64,000 nt of DNA from Gluconobacter albidus. Lineage in GTDB: Bacteria > Pseudomonadota > Alphaproteobacteria > Acetobacterales > Acetobacteraceae. The notes beneath the pieces are model-generated. The model did no database searches, was not told where the DNA came from, and saw only the letters and a list, made by a program, of their open reading frames with translations. Positions 28,381 through 36,390 of this stretch are shown in pieces. A program made the translations under genes and the position numbers. Position 1 is the first letter of the stretch. Every line of letters starts with the position of its first letter. The stretch spans positions 124,001-188,000 of the forward strand of contig NZ_BEWL01000001.1 in the NCBI RefSeq assembly GCF_002723915.1, in the 5' to 3' direction.

Positions 28381-28655
28381 GCGAGCCTTATCAGCGGCTG
28401 GACCAGTGGCTCTATTATGCCCGCATCGCCAAGACACGGCCGCTTTGCGCGGCCATCGTCGGAAAAGGCCGCATCCGCATCAACCGGCAGCCTACCAGCA
28501 AGCCCCATGCCAGGCTTCACATCGGGGACATATTGACTTTTCCCGCAGTTTCTGGCGGAGAAGTGCGCGTGTGGCGCGTCTTGGATCTTGGTGAACGCCG
28601 CGGTCCGGCAAAAGAAGCCGCACTTCTTTATGAAGTCATCACAGAAGACGGCTGA
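28377..28655 (+). CDS. S4-domain RNA-binding protein, Hsp15-like
   Basis: A 92-residue protein consisting of an S4 domain (RLDQWLYYARIAKTR at about 7-21, then the GRIRIN turn). It is close in layout to HslR/Hsp15, which rescues stalled 50S subunits carrying peptidyl-tRNA. Start is GTG inside the helicase stop (GTGA). The C-terminal tail expected in Hsp15 is short. Ribosome recycling or rRNA handling with the SUV3-like helicase is an inference. Confidence 0.85.
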   Translation: MSEPYQRLDQWLYYARIAKTRPLCAAIVGKGRIRINRQPTSKPHARLHIGDILTFPAVSGGEVRVWRVLDLGERRGPAKEAALLYEVITEDG

Positions 28656-28747
28656 GGATGCTTGCGTCTGACGCCAAACCTTCGCATATCATCCCGCTCG
28701 GATGAAACCGGCCGGATGCCGGACCAGCAAGACGATCGGAGACGTCA

Positions 28748-29080
28748 ATGACCTATGTGGTCACAGAAAACTGCATTCGCTGCAAGTTCACGGATTGCGT
28801 GGAAGTCTGCCCCGTAGACTGCTTCTACGCAGGTGAGAACTTCCTTGTCATCAATCCGGACGAATGCATCGACTGCGGCGTATGTGAGCCGGAATGCCCG
28901 GCCGAAGCCATCTTCCCCGACAGCGACAACCGCGCCGCACCGTGGATCGAAGTCAATGCGAAATATTCGACGCAATGGCCGAACATGACCCGCAAGATCG
29001 ACGCCATGCCAGATGCGGAAGATTGGAAAGACAAGCCGGGCAAAGCTGCGATGCTGTCCGAAGCACCGCATCAGAGCTGA
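28748..29080 (+). CDS. fdxA: 7Fe ferredoxin FdxA
   Basis: Low-potential electron carrier with one 3Fe-4S and one 4Fe-4S cluster. Cysteines C9, C17 and C50 fit the 3Fe site, and C21, C40, C43 and C46 the 4Fe site; C12 and C25 are extra, as in Azotobacter FdI-type ferredoxins. The 110-residue length includes the conserved C-terminal extension ([10 protein letters not shown]). Followed by a strong terminator. Confidence 0.95.
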   Translation: MTYVVTENCIRCKFTDCVEVCPVDCFYAGENFLVINPDECIDCGVCEPECPAEAIFPDSDNRAAPWIEVNAKYSTQWPNMTRKIDAMPDAEDWKDKPGKAAMLSEAPHQS

Positions 29081-29108
29081 TTTTCCTCCGACACAACCGA
29101 CGTACCCC

Positions 29109-29139
29109 ACCCGGTCTTTCACGAGACCGGGTTTTTTTT
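29109..29139 (+). terminator. Rho-independent terminator of fdxA
   Basis: Perfect stem ACCCGGTCT / AGACCGGGT with a six-base loop, followed by a run of eight T on the plus strand. Confidence 0.9.
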
Positions 29140-29191
29140 ATGCCTGCTGCCCGGATGGAAGCCACGCCCCCGGAGCGACACAAAGCACAAA

Positions 29192-29225
29192 AAAGGGCTG
29201 GCAGGATTTCTCCCGCCAGCCCTTC
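29192..29225 (-). terminator. Rho-independent terminator of the cyo operon
   Basis: On the minus strand the stem AAGGGCTGGC pairs with GCCAGCCCTT and continues into a T-run just downstream of cyoD. Confidence 0.88.
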
Positions 29226-29247
29226 CCACAAGATTTCGAAAGAAACC

Positions 29248-29577
29248 TTAGCGGGACATCATGTTGATCGCAGTGTCATGCATGATGAAGATCGTGCCGC
29301 CGATGATGACGATCACCGATGCCGCAGCAAAGATGAAGCACATCAGGTTCCAGCTCTGCTCGCTGCTGGTGTTCAGGTGAAGGAAGAACACCAGGTGGAC
29401 GACGATCTGCACGACGGCAAGAACCGTCAGTGCGGCCAGCGCCATCCCTGGAGACAGGGCGTGGGTCATGACGGCGGCAAAAGATGCCACCGTCAGGATC
29501 ACGGCCAGAACGAAGCCGATCAGATAAGCCGAATAGGAGCCGTGGCTACCATCGTGGGCTGTATGTGCCTGAGCCAT
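29248..29577 (-). CDS. cyoD: Cytochrome o ubiquinol oxidase subunit IV
   Basis: Small accessory subunit of the bo3-type quinol oxidase that helps CuB and heme assembly. The 109 residues have three membrane helices and the conserved second helix block VVQIVVHLVFFLHLN. Its ATG shares one base with the cyoC stop. It is the last gene of the operon; no cyoE or heme A/O synthase gene follows, so heme O synthesis must be encoded elsewhere. Confidence 0.93.
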   Translation of the reverse strand: MAQAHTAHDGSHGSYSAYLIGFVLAVILTVASFAAVMTHALSPGMALAALTVLAVVQIVVHLVFFLHLNTSSEQSWNLMCFIFAAASVIVIIGGTIFIMHDTAINMMSR

Positions 29578-30197
29578 TACATCACTCCTGCGAGATAGAC
29601 GAACGAGAAGACACAGATCCAGACGATGTCGAGGAAGTGCCAGAACAGGCTGAGGCAGGCCAACTTGTTCATCATACGCTCGGACAGATCCTGCGGACCC
29701 ATCATCTGCACCATCAGAACGACCATCCAGATCAGGCCGCAGGTGACGTGCAGACCATGCGTTCCCACCAGCGTGAAGAACGCGGAGAGGAATGCAGAAC
29801 GGTCAGGACCATTGCCTTCTGCGATCATGGAGGTGAACTCGTTCACCTCCAGACCGACGAAGGAAGCGCCGAGCACAAACGTGACGGCAAGCCAGACCAG
29901 AACCATCGTCTTGTTCTTCGCCAGCGCGTTCAGCGAGGCAAAGCCGTACGTGATGGACGAGAACAGCAGGATAGCCGTCTCGATCCCCACGTTCGTCAGG
30001 TCGAACAGTTCCTTGCCCGACGGGCCACCGGCGTACTGGTTCCGGAGGACCGCAAAGGCAGCGAAGATCGACCCGAACAGGACGCAGTCCGTCATCAGGT
30101 AGAGCCAGAAGCCGAACACGTTGGGGGTCTCGTGATGATGTTCCCCGCCGTGATCGTCGGCGTGTGCCAGAGGCGACATTGTTGCTTCGTGAGCCAT
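29577..30197 (-). CDS. cyoC: Cytochrome o ubiquinol oxidase subunit III
   Basis: Five-helix heme-copper oxidase subunit III (206 residues). The N-terminal cytoplasmic end is His-rich (HADDHGGEHHHE), then the fold carries the expected G-F-W-LY-MTDCVLFG opening and FSSITYGFA. It sits 18 bases after cyoB and touches cyoD. Confidence 0.94.
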   Translation of the reverse strand: MAHEATMSPLAHADDHGGEHHHETPNVFGFWLYLMTDCVLFGSIFAAFAVLRNQYAGGPSGKELFDLTNVGIETAILLFSSITYGFASLNALAKNKTMVLVWLAVTFVLGASFVGLEVNEFTSMIAEGNGPDRSAFLSAFFTLVGTHGLHVTCGLIWMVVLMVQMMGPQDLSERMMNKLACLSLFWHFLDIVWICVFSFVYLAGVM

Positions 30198-30215
30198 AAG
30201 TCTTATGCCCCCCTC

Positions 30216-32204
30216 TTACTCTGCTGCCTGCGCCGCAGCGATACGACGAGAATAGACTTCCTCGTTGTGCTCGATTTCGCTCACCGGGACGTAGTAGTCG
30301 ACGTCGCGGTTTGCGCTGCGCAGGATCATGGTTGCAACGATACCGATCAGGCCGATGGCAGCAAGCCACCAGATGTACCAGATCGAAGCGAAACCGAGGA
30401 TGAAGCTGAACAGACCGATGAAGACACCAGCAGATGTGTTCTTCGGCATGTGGATCGGAGCCAGCGGCTTGCCGTGAGCCTTCAGACCCAGCTGCTTCTC
30501 GGTGTGGAACGTGTCGAGACCATGAATGTCAGGAATGACCGCGAAGTTGTAAGCCGGCGGCGGAGAGGAAATGGACCACTCCAGCGTACGGCCGTTCCAC
30601 GGATCACCCGTCAGATCAAGGTTCTCGGGCAGGTTACGGTCACGGATGGACACGTAGAGCTGCGTCAGCTGGCAGACGATACCGCAGGCGATAACGATTG
30701 CACCGGCTTCAGCAACCAGCATCCACGGATACCAGTCGGGATTGTCGTAGTGGTTCATACGACGCGTCATGCCCTCGAGACCGAGGATATAGAGCGGGAC
30801 GAAGGCCAGATAGAAGCCGACGAACCAGCACCAGAAAGCGCGCTTGCCCCAGGCTTCGTTCAGCTTGAAGCCGAAAGCCTTCGGGAACCAGAAGCCCATG
30901 CCCGCGATGTAACCGAAATACACGCCGCCGATGATGACGTTGTGGAAGTGGGCGATCAGGAACAGGGAGTTGTGCAGGATCCAGTCAGCAGCCGGCATGG
31001 CCATCATGACACCGGTCATACCACCGATGGAGAAGGTGATCATGAAGCCCAGCGTCCAGTACATCGGAGCCGTGAATTCCACGCGGCCCTTATACATCGT
31101 GAACAGCCAGTTGAAGATCTTCACACCCGTCGGGACGGCGATGATCATCGTCATGATACCGAAGAAGGTATTGACGTTGGCACCGGCACCCATGGTGAAG
31201 AAGTGATGCACCCACACGACGAAGGAGAGCACCATGATGGAGCACGTGGCGTACACCATCGTCTTGTAGCCGAAGAGCGGCTTCTGGGAGAACGTTGCCG
31301 TGACCTCGGAGAACACACCGAACGCCGGAATGACGAGGATGTAAACTTCCGGATGGCCCCAGGTCCAGATCATGCTGAGGTAGAGCATGACGTTGCCGCC
31401 GGCATCATTCGTGAAGAAGTGCATGCCGAGGTAACGGTCAAGGCTGAGCAGAGCCAGCGTTACCGTCAGAACCGGGAAGGACACCATGATCAGCACGGTC
31501 GTGCAGAACGCAGTCCAGGTGAACACCGGCATCTGCATCCAGCCCATGCCAGGCGCACGCATTTTGACAATGGTCGTGAAGAAGTTCACGCCTGTCAGCA
31601 ACGTACCGACACCGGAGATCTGAACAGCCCAGATATAGTAGTCAACGCCGACACCCGGGCTGAACTGCATCTCGGACAGAGGCGGGTAAACCAGCCAGCC
31701 GCACTGTGCAAACTCACCGATGAACAGCGAGATGTTGATCAGCAGGGCTCCGACCAGCGTCATATAGAAGCTGAGCGAGTTCAGGAACGGGAACGCCACG
31801 TCACGTGCACCGATCTGAAGGGGAACCACCAGGTTCATCAGGCCCGTCATGAACGCCATCGCCATGAAGAAGATCATGATGGTGCCGTGAGCGGAGAAGA
31901 CCTGGTCGTAGTGATGCGGCGGCAGATAACCGGGGTTACCATTATAGGCCAGCGCAAGCTGGGTCCGCATCATGATGGCGTCCGCAAAACCACGGAACAG
32001 CATGACGATCGCCAGAATGACGTACATCACAGCAAGACGCTTGTGGTCGACAGTCGTCAGCCATTCACGCCAGAGATAGCCCCATTTGCCATAATAGGTG
32101 ACAGCACCCAGTACGGCGAGACCGATAACAGCAACACCAAGGAATGTACCGACAAGAATCGGCACATCCAACGGTATGGCTGAAAAGGAGAGTTTTCCGA
32201 GCAT
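30216..32204 (-). CDS. cyoB: Cytochrome o ubiquinol oxidase subunit I
   Basis: Catalytic, proton-pumping subunit that holds heme b, heme o3 and CuB and reduces oxygen. The 662 residues include the low-spin heme ligand region ([12 protein letters not shown]), CuB ligands in [12 protein letters not shown] and VHHFFTMG, and the HFHNVIIGG heme pair. The K-channel and D-channel region is intact as far as can be read. RBS AAGGAG-like sequence precedes the ATG; cyoA ends eight bases upstream. Confidence 0.96.
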   Translation of the reverse strand: MLGKLSFSAIPLDVPILVGTFLGVAVIGLAVLGAVTYYGKWGYLWREWLTTVDHKRLAVMYVILAIVMLFRGFADAIMMRTQLALAYNGNPGYLPPHHYDQVFSAHGTIMIFFMAMAFMTGLMNLVVPLQIGARDVAFPFLNSLSFYMTLVGALLINISLFIGEFAQCGWLVYPPLSEMQFSPGVGVDYYIWAVQISGVGTLLTGVNFFTTIVKMRAPGMGWMQMPVFTWTAFCTTVLIMVSFPVLTVTLALLSLDRYLGMHFFTNDAGGNVMLYLSMIWTWGHPEVYILVIPAFGVFSEVTATFSQKPLFGYKTMVYATCSIMVLSFVVWVHHFFTMGAGANVNTFFGIMTMIIAVPTGVKIFNWLFTMYKGRVEFTAPMYWTLGFMITFSIGGMTGVMMAMPAADWILHNSLFLIAHFHNVIIGGVYFGYIAGMGFWFPKAFGFKLNEAWGKRAFWCWFVGFYLAFVPLYILGLEGMTRRMNHYDNPDWYPWMLVAEAGAIVIACGIVCQLTQLYVSIRDRNLPENLDLTGDPWNGRTLEWSISSPPPAYNFAVIPDIHGLDTFHTEKQLGLKAHGKPLAPIHMPKNTSAGVFIGLFSFILGFASIWYIWWLAAIGLIGIVATMILRSANRDVDYYVPVSEIEHNEEVYSRRIAAAQAAE

Positions 32205-32211
32205 CTGTCGG

Positions 32212-33150
32212 TTATTCCTTCATGCCAGTGTCGGACGGTGCAGCGTTGAGAACGGACTGCATGTGCATGACCTTGCCCGTCGTCTTGTCCACCACCATGC
32301 CATTGTTATACTTGGCTACGATGCCGTCGAAGAGATCCGGCTGGACATGCGCGAAATACTGTACCGGTGCAGCTTCCTGCGGTGCAGCATATTTCGGGTA
32401 TGTGGTATCGTCGAGATTTTCGCTTCCGCTCTTCACTTTCTCGACCCAGTCGTTGAACTGAGCGGGGTCCATGGCGAGAGTACGGAACTTCATATCCGAG
32501 AAACCGCGACCGCTGAACTGCGATGCTTCACCAAGGTAATCCCCCGGTGCGCTTGCAATCAGATGCAGCTGCGTCTGCTGACCCGGCATGGCGTAGATCA
32601 TCGAGCCCAGACGGGGGATGAAGAACGACGTCATGACGGAATCAGACGTAATCTGGAAGTCGAGCGGCGTGTTCGTCGGCACATCCAGCTGGTTGATCGT
32701 TGCGATCCCCAGGTCCGGATAGATGAACAGCCACTTCCAGTCGAGAGAAACCACCTGAACGTTCAGCGGCTTGACATTGTCATCCGTCTGAAGCGGGCGG
32801 TACGGGTCATAGGCATGCGTACTCCACCAGCTGATGGCGCCAAGGAAGGCGATCAGAATGGCAGGAACACCCCAGATGACATATTCAATTGCGGTCGAAT
32901 GATCCCAGGTCGGGAGGTATTCGGCCTCTTTGTTGGAAGCACGATACTTCCACGCAAAATAAAGCGTCGCGACGCAGGTGGGAACCACAACGAGCATCAT
33001 GATGACGAATTCCGCCACCATGACATCGCGGTTCATTTCTGCGACCGGGCCGCGCGGCTGAAGCAGATCAACCGTACAACCCGATAGCATCAGCGCCGGC
33101 AACGCTGGGAGATATCGCCAGAGTTTTTTCATCGGTCCTGCTTTCATCAT
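32212..33150 (-). CDS. cyoA: Cytochrome o ubiquinol oxidase subunit II
   Basis: Periplasmic cupredoxin-like subunit, membrane-anchored by two helices and probably a lipid: the lipobox LMLSGC follows the hydrophobic start. The CuA-binding cysteines and histidines of cytochrome c oxidases are absent, as expected for a quinol oxidase. Three start choices exist (33150, 33147, 33132); the last gives the typical [16 protein letters not shown] signal. First gene of cyoABCD, behind a long structured leader. Confidence 0.94.
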   Translation of the reverse strand: MMKAGPMKKLWRYLPALPALMLSGCTVDLLQPRGPVAEMNRDVMVAEFVIMMLVVVPTCVATLYFAWKYRASNKEAEYLPTWDHSTAIEYVIWGVPAILIAFLGAISWWSTHAYDPYRPLQTDDNVKPLNVQVVSLDWKWLFIYPDLGIATINQLDVPTNTPLDFQITSDSVMTSFFIPRLGSMIYAMPGQQTQLHLIASAPGDYLGEASQFSGRGFSDMKFRTLAMDPAQFNDWVEKVKSGSENLDDTTYPKYAAPQEAAPVQYFAHVQPDLFDGIVAKYNNGMVVDKTTGKVMHMQSVLNAAPSDTGMKE

Positions 33151-33259
33151 CCGTTCCGGCTTGCAGTAGTCGCCGGGAAACGGTTTGACACGATAAGGTC
33201 CGCATCAGTGCCGCCGAACGCTGCCATAGTCTGCTACCTTTCTCGTTCGTATCCTGACG

Positions 33260-33386
33260 TCAGGAACCGGATCAAAGATCCGATCCTGAAGTTCATTCAG
33301 CATGGGACACGGCTGTCCCGGTTCCTCAGGTTTTTTCTGCCTGAATCGCCTCAAAGACAAGGCTTATCACGGATTTCGTGAGCCTT
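33260..33386 (-). promoter_or_regulatory. Hairpin-rich leader of cyoA
   Basis: Three stem-loops follow one another: 33260-33289 (TCAGGA...GGATC with an AAA loop against GATCC...TCCTGA), 33304-33319 (perfect GGGACA / TGTCCC, four-base loop) and 33359-33386 (AAGGCT...CACG / CGTG...AGCCTT). They would lie in the 5' untranslated RNA of cyoABCD. A regulatory leader or a separate small RNA are both possible; I recognise no known riboswitch. Confidence 0.45.
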
Positions 33387-33437
33387 TCCTCCACATGACT
33401 CTCAGGTTGAAATGGCTGTTTTTCGCCACATTTGATC

Positions 33438-33520
33438 TAATTAAGACTTTCATTAATCCATAAAATTACAGATTTTTAATGTAAGTCTCTTTAGAATTCG
33501 CGAAAATAATTCAAGACTTT
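33438..33520. repeat. Direct repeat TAATT(C)AAGACTTT upstream of cyoA
   Basis: Two copies, at 33438-33450 (TAATTAAGACTTT) and 33507-33520 (TAATTCAAGACTTT), lie about 70 bases apart in the only A/T-rich block of the region. They may be regulator sites for the cyo promoter. Confidence 0.4.
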
Positions 33521-33537
33521 ATTGGTCCAAAAAGCAG

Positions 33538-33566
33538 AAAGGGGCGGCATCAACTGCCGCCCCTTT
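33538..33566 (-). terminator. Terminator of the Bax-inhibitor gene
   Basis: Perfect 11-base stem AAAGGGGCGGC / GCCGCCCCTTT with a seven-base loop, 32 bases after the minus-strand stop codon. A T-run follows eight bases further on the minus strand. Confidence 0.82.
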
Positions 33567-33597
33567 CCCGATGCCCAGTATCGTCCGGACAGTACTG

Positions 33598-34368
33598 TCA
33601 GTCACTGTTACCTGAACGAACACCCATGAACTGGATAAGAAACTGAAACAGGTTCACGAAATTGAGATACATCGTCAGCGCATCATAAACGCTCAGCTTC
33701 GCTACTTCGTCTGGACCAGCATAGGCCATGTACTGCTGGTACGTGATCTTGATCCGCTGCGTATCATAGGCCGCAAGCAGGGTGAAAAGACCCACACCTA
33801 TTACTGAAACCAGCATGGCCAGCGGCGAACTGTGCAGGAAAATGTTCACCACCGAGGCCAGAACGATACCGATCAGCCCCATGAACAGGAACGAACCGAG
33901 TCGAGCGAGATTGGCGCCGGTCGTGTATCCCCACAGCGACATTCCGGCGAATGTAATGGCCGTCACAAAGAACGTCCGGGCTACGGAAACACCCGTATAG
34001 CTCAGCAGAATGCTGGCCATGCTGGCGCCCATTGCGGCACTGAACAGCAGGAAAATTCCCTGCACGGCAGGACGGGACAGACGGTTGACGCCAAAAGACA
34101 GAACCATCACGAAAACAAGCGGCGCAAAGATGCTGATGCCACCCAGAAGGGTCGGCCGCAGGACAAGCGCGCCGTTCGGCGTTTCTGCCAGATGGAAAAA
34201 CAGGGCGCGAAGGGAAGTCTGTGCGACGCCATAGGCGACCACTCCCGTGATCACCAGACCAAGCGCCATCCAGTTGAAGACCCTGCACATATAAGCGCGA
34301 AGTCCGGCATCAAGGCTGCCGGCTCCGGCCTGCACACCGGCTCTGCTGAAGTTGGAATTAAAAGCCAT
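33598..34368 (-). CDS. Bax inhibitor-1 / YccA family membrane protein
   Basis: Seven-helix membrane protein of the BI-1/TMBIM family; bacterial members act as pH-gated calcium leak channels or modulate FtsH. I chose the ATG at 34366-34368 (AAAGG four bases upstream), which gives 256 residues, close to the family length; the open frame extends 35 codons further. The conserved C-terminal SVYDALTMYLNFVNLFQFLIQ region, with the acidic residues of the pore, is present. It stands alone with its own terminator. Confidence 0.9.
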   Translation of the reverse strand: MAFNSNFSRAGVQAGAGSLDAGLRAYMCRVFNWMALGLVITGVVAYGVAQTSLRALFFHLAETPNGALVLRPTLLGGISIFAPLVFVMVLSFGVNRLSRPAVQGIFLLFSAAMGASMASILLSYTGVSVARTFFVTAITFAGMSLWGYTTGANLARLGSFLFMGLIGIVLASVVNIFLHSSPLAMLVSVIGVGLFTLLAAYDTQRIKITYQQYMAYAGPDEVAKLSVYDALTMYLNFVNLFQFLIQFMGVRSGNSD

Positions 34369-34519
34369 GACACCTTTTCCAATGAGATGCCCTTCTGAAA
34401 AGGGCGCTTGACGAACCAGGGAGGGCCGTCCGTACACTCCACCTGAATGTGGGAGTTTTGCCGGAGGGGTCAAGAATACTCCGCCATCCCTTACTTATTT
34501 TTCATGGGAAACGCACCTC

Positions 34520-35083
34520 TTGAGACTTTTTGTCGCACTCGACCTTCCTGTCGACATCCGGGAAACGCTTGCGCTGATGCGCGGTTCCATGCCTGGCGTG
34601 CAATGGGTTCCTGCACAAAACCATCACATCACCCTCCGCTTCATCGGAGAAATCACGGACAGGCACCGATTGGAGGAGATTGACCTGGCTCTCTCCCGCC
34701 TGGCCTGGAAGCCATTCGATCTGTCGCTCGCACAGGCCGACATCCGCGAGGGGCTCAATGCCGACAGCCTTTTGATCGGGGTCGAACGCACTCCACAACT
34801 TGAGACGCTCCAGTCCCAAGTCGAAAGCGTCCTTCGCCGGGCTGGATGCCCTCCCGCGAAACGGCGCTTTCAGCCAGCTGTCACGCTGGGGCATTTCTCA
34901 TCCAGCCAGCGGGCGGACGCCATCCAGTGGGTGCAGCGACACAATCTCTTCCGCAGCAAACCGATGTCCGTAGAGCACGTTACGCTTTTTGAAAGCCTAC
35001 GTAGCCTTGGAGAGCATGTCTATATTCCGAGAGCTGAATATGCCTGGCAGCCGGAAATGCCCCTGATCCCCGAGGAAGAATGA
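34520..35083 (+). CDS. thpR: RNA 2',3'-cyclic phosphodiesterase (2'-5' RNA ligase family), second HxT altered
   Basis: LigT/2H-superfamily protein of 187 residues that would open 2',3'-cyclic phosphates at RNA ends. The start is TTG, fixed by the conserved MRLFVALDLP. The first catalytic motif is intact (H36-I-T38). At the canonical place of the second, the sequence reads FQPAVTLG, so the expected His is Ala120 (codon GCT). A downstream H153-V-T155 exists but is in the wrong part of the fold. Activity may therefore be lost or changed. The stop overlaps the next gene by four bases. Confidence 0.88.
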   Translation: MRLFVALDLPVDIRETLALMRGSMPGVQWVPAQNHHITLRFIGEITDRHRLEEIDLALSRLAWKPFDLSLAQADIREGLNADSLLIGVERTPQLETLQSQVESVLRRAGCPPAKRRFQPAVTLGHFSSSQRADAIQWVQRHNLFRSKPMSVEHVTLFESLRSLGEHVYIPRAEYAWQPEMPLIPEEE

Positions 35084-35685
35084 CCCGACCCGCTCTCTCC
35101 CCAGAGGAGCGCCTTGACGCGCTTCTTGGGGAAGTCCGTGCCTGCCGTGTCTGTGAGGCTCACCTCCCTCTGGGCGCACGCCCTCTGATCCACGCCTCCG
35201 CAACGTCCAGAATCCTGATCGCAAGTCAGGCACCGGGCACCAAGGCCCATATCGCAGGCAAATCGTTTTTCGACCCCTCCGGAAATCGCCTCAGAAGCTG
35301 GCTCGATATCCCGGAAGACATTTTTTACGACACCCGGCACGTCGCGATTTTGCCAATGGGCCTCTGCTATCCCGGGCGCCTGCCTCAGGGCGGCGACAAA
35401 CCGCCGCGCCCCGAATGTGCTCCCCTGTGGCGCCAGCGTATTCTGTCGCTCCTGCCTGATGTTCGCCTGACCCTTCTTGTGGGCAGCTATTCCCAGAACC
35501 ATGTTCTGGGACGTGGTTCGGTCACGGAACGTGTCAGGAATTTCAGGAATTATCTGCCCGAATATTTCCCCCTGCCCCATCCGTCATGGCGAACCGGCGT
35601 GTGGGAAAAGAAAGCGCCGTGGTTTCAGCAGGAGGTCATCCCCGCCCTGCGAGAACGAGTCCATGCCGTCCTTGCGGAGCGCTGA
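35080..35685 (+). CDS. Uracil-DNA glycosylase superfamily protein with Fe-S cysteine set
   Basis: A 201-residue UDG-fold protein. C22-x2-C25 and C96-x16-C113 fit the four cysteines of an iron-sulphur cluster, as in family 4 and 5 UDGs. Motif 1 reads SQAPG instead of GEAPG (glutamate to glutamine) and motif 2 region PLPHPSWR keeps the His. FFDPSGNRLRSWL matches the G-x-PF-x-x-x-G-xx-L block. It may excise uracil or another base; the substrate is unclear because of the altered motif 1. Coupled to thpR by ATGA. Confidence 0.85.
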   Translation: MTRPALSPEERLDALLGEVRACRVCEAHLPLGARPLIHASATSRILIASQAPGTKAHIAGKSFFDPSGNRLRSWLDIPEDIFYDTRHVAILPMGLCYPGRLPQGGDKPPRPECAPLWRQRILSLLPDVRLTLLVGSYSQNHVLGRGSVTERVRNFRNYLPEYFPLPHPSWRTGVWEKKAPWFQQEVIPALRERVHAVLAER

Positions 35686-35688
35686 CCC

Positions 35689-36390
35689 TCAGGCCGCTTT
35701 CGCCTGCTTCAGCGCCTCGATCAGAAAACCTTCGACGCCGGATGCGAGGATCTGCACCCCGATTGCGAGCAGGATCAGGGCAGCGAGACGGCTGACAATC
35801 CGCGCGCCCGTCACACCCAGCATCGCCACAACACGTTCGGCGTAGGCATAAACGATGGCCACCACGACAGCCATGGTCGTGGCCGCAGCGGACACACCGA
35901 GATAATAGTCCGCCGTCGGCATATGGGGCGGCGTTGACGAACTCAGGGCAATGGCGACGGAAATGCTGCCCGGCCCCACCGTAAACGGCATTGCCAGCGG
36001 AAAAAACGCCCGCTCCCGCAGATCCGGCGTCGTTACGGTCCGGCCGCCCTGAAGCGCCTGTTTCTCCTTGCGGGCTTCGGACGTTTCGGGCTGCAACAGC
36101 ATCACCCAGGCACGGGACGCCACCACAAGGCCGCCGGTGATTCGCAGGGCATTGATCGAAATGCCGAAAAACCCGAGAATCCAGCTTCCGAACCAGATGG
36201 ACACCAGCATGATGCCCAGAGAATTCAGCGCCACCTGACGCGCGAGTTCAACGACTTCGCGGCGCTCACGCCCTTCCGTGGCCTGCGCGAAAATCAGCGA
36301 GGCTCCAAGCGGATTGATGATCGAGAACAGCGCCGGAAAAGCAATCAGCCAGCTGCTGAGCGTATTCCCCAGCCCGGGCGTCATGCTCAT
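35689..36390 (-). CDS. MarC family membrane protein
   Basis: Six-helix membrane protein of 233 residues (MarC/YchE/YhgN family, function not established). The opening SIINPLGA and the central FPLAMPFTVGPGSI motif are the family signatures. Its ATG overlaps the mprF stop (ATGA), making it the last gene of lysK-mprF-marC. It converges on the UDG gene with three bases between stop codons. Confidence 0.9.
   Translation of the reverse strand: MSMTPGLGNTLSSWLIAFPALFSIINPLGASLIFAQATEGRERREVVELARQVALNSLGIMLVSIWFGSWILGFFGISINALRITGGLVVASRAWVMLLQPETSEARKEKQALQGGRTVTTPDLRERAFFPLAMPFTVGPGSISVAIALSSSTPPHMPTADYYLGVSAAATTMAVVVAIVYAYAERVVAMLGVTGARIVSRLAALILLAIGVQILASGVEGFLIEALKQAKAA

Larger units (their letters stand above)
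33151..33597. other. 447-base gene-free region upstream of cyoA
   Basis: No coding sequence is seen here. From the cyoA side it holds a perfect palindrome CCTGACGTCAGG (33253-33264), three hairpins (33260-33386), an A/T-rich block (about 33421-33530) with a repeated TAATT(C)AAGACTTT element, and the terminator of the Bax-inhibitor gene. The cyo promoter is presumably in the A/T-rich block, giving a transcript leader of more than 250 bases. Confidence 0.7.

Noticed and set aside
29081-29247. cyoE or surf1 next to the cyo operon
   Set aside because: Only two terminators are present between cyoD and fdxA; no coding sequence was found there.
29484-32183. An 899-codon open frame on the plus strand across cyoBC
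   Set aside because: It lies antisense to clear cyoB and cyoC, gives a charged His/Asp/Arg-rich low-meaning protein, and follows from codon bias of the real genes.
33431-33445. Possible FNR box (TTGATCTAATTAAG) upstream of cyoA
   Set aside because: The right half does not match ATCAA; only the left half fits, so it is not claimed.
34976-34984. HVT at residues 153-155 of ThpR as the missing second catalytic motif
   Set aside because: It follows the VTLG strand by more than 30 residues and does not sit in the FxPHxTL context.
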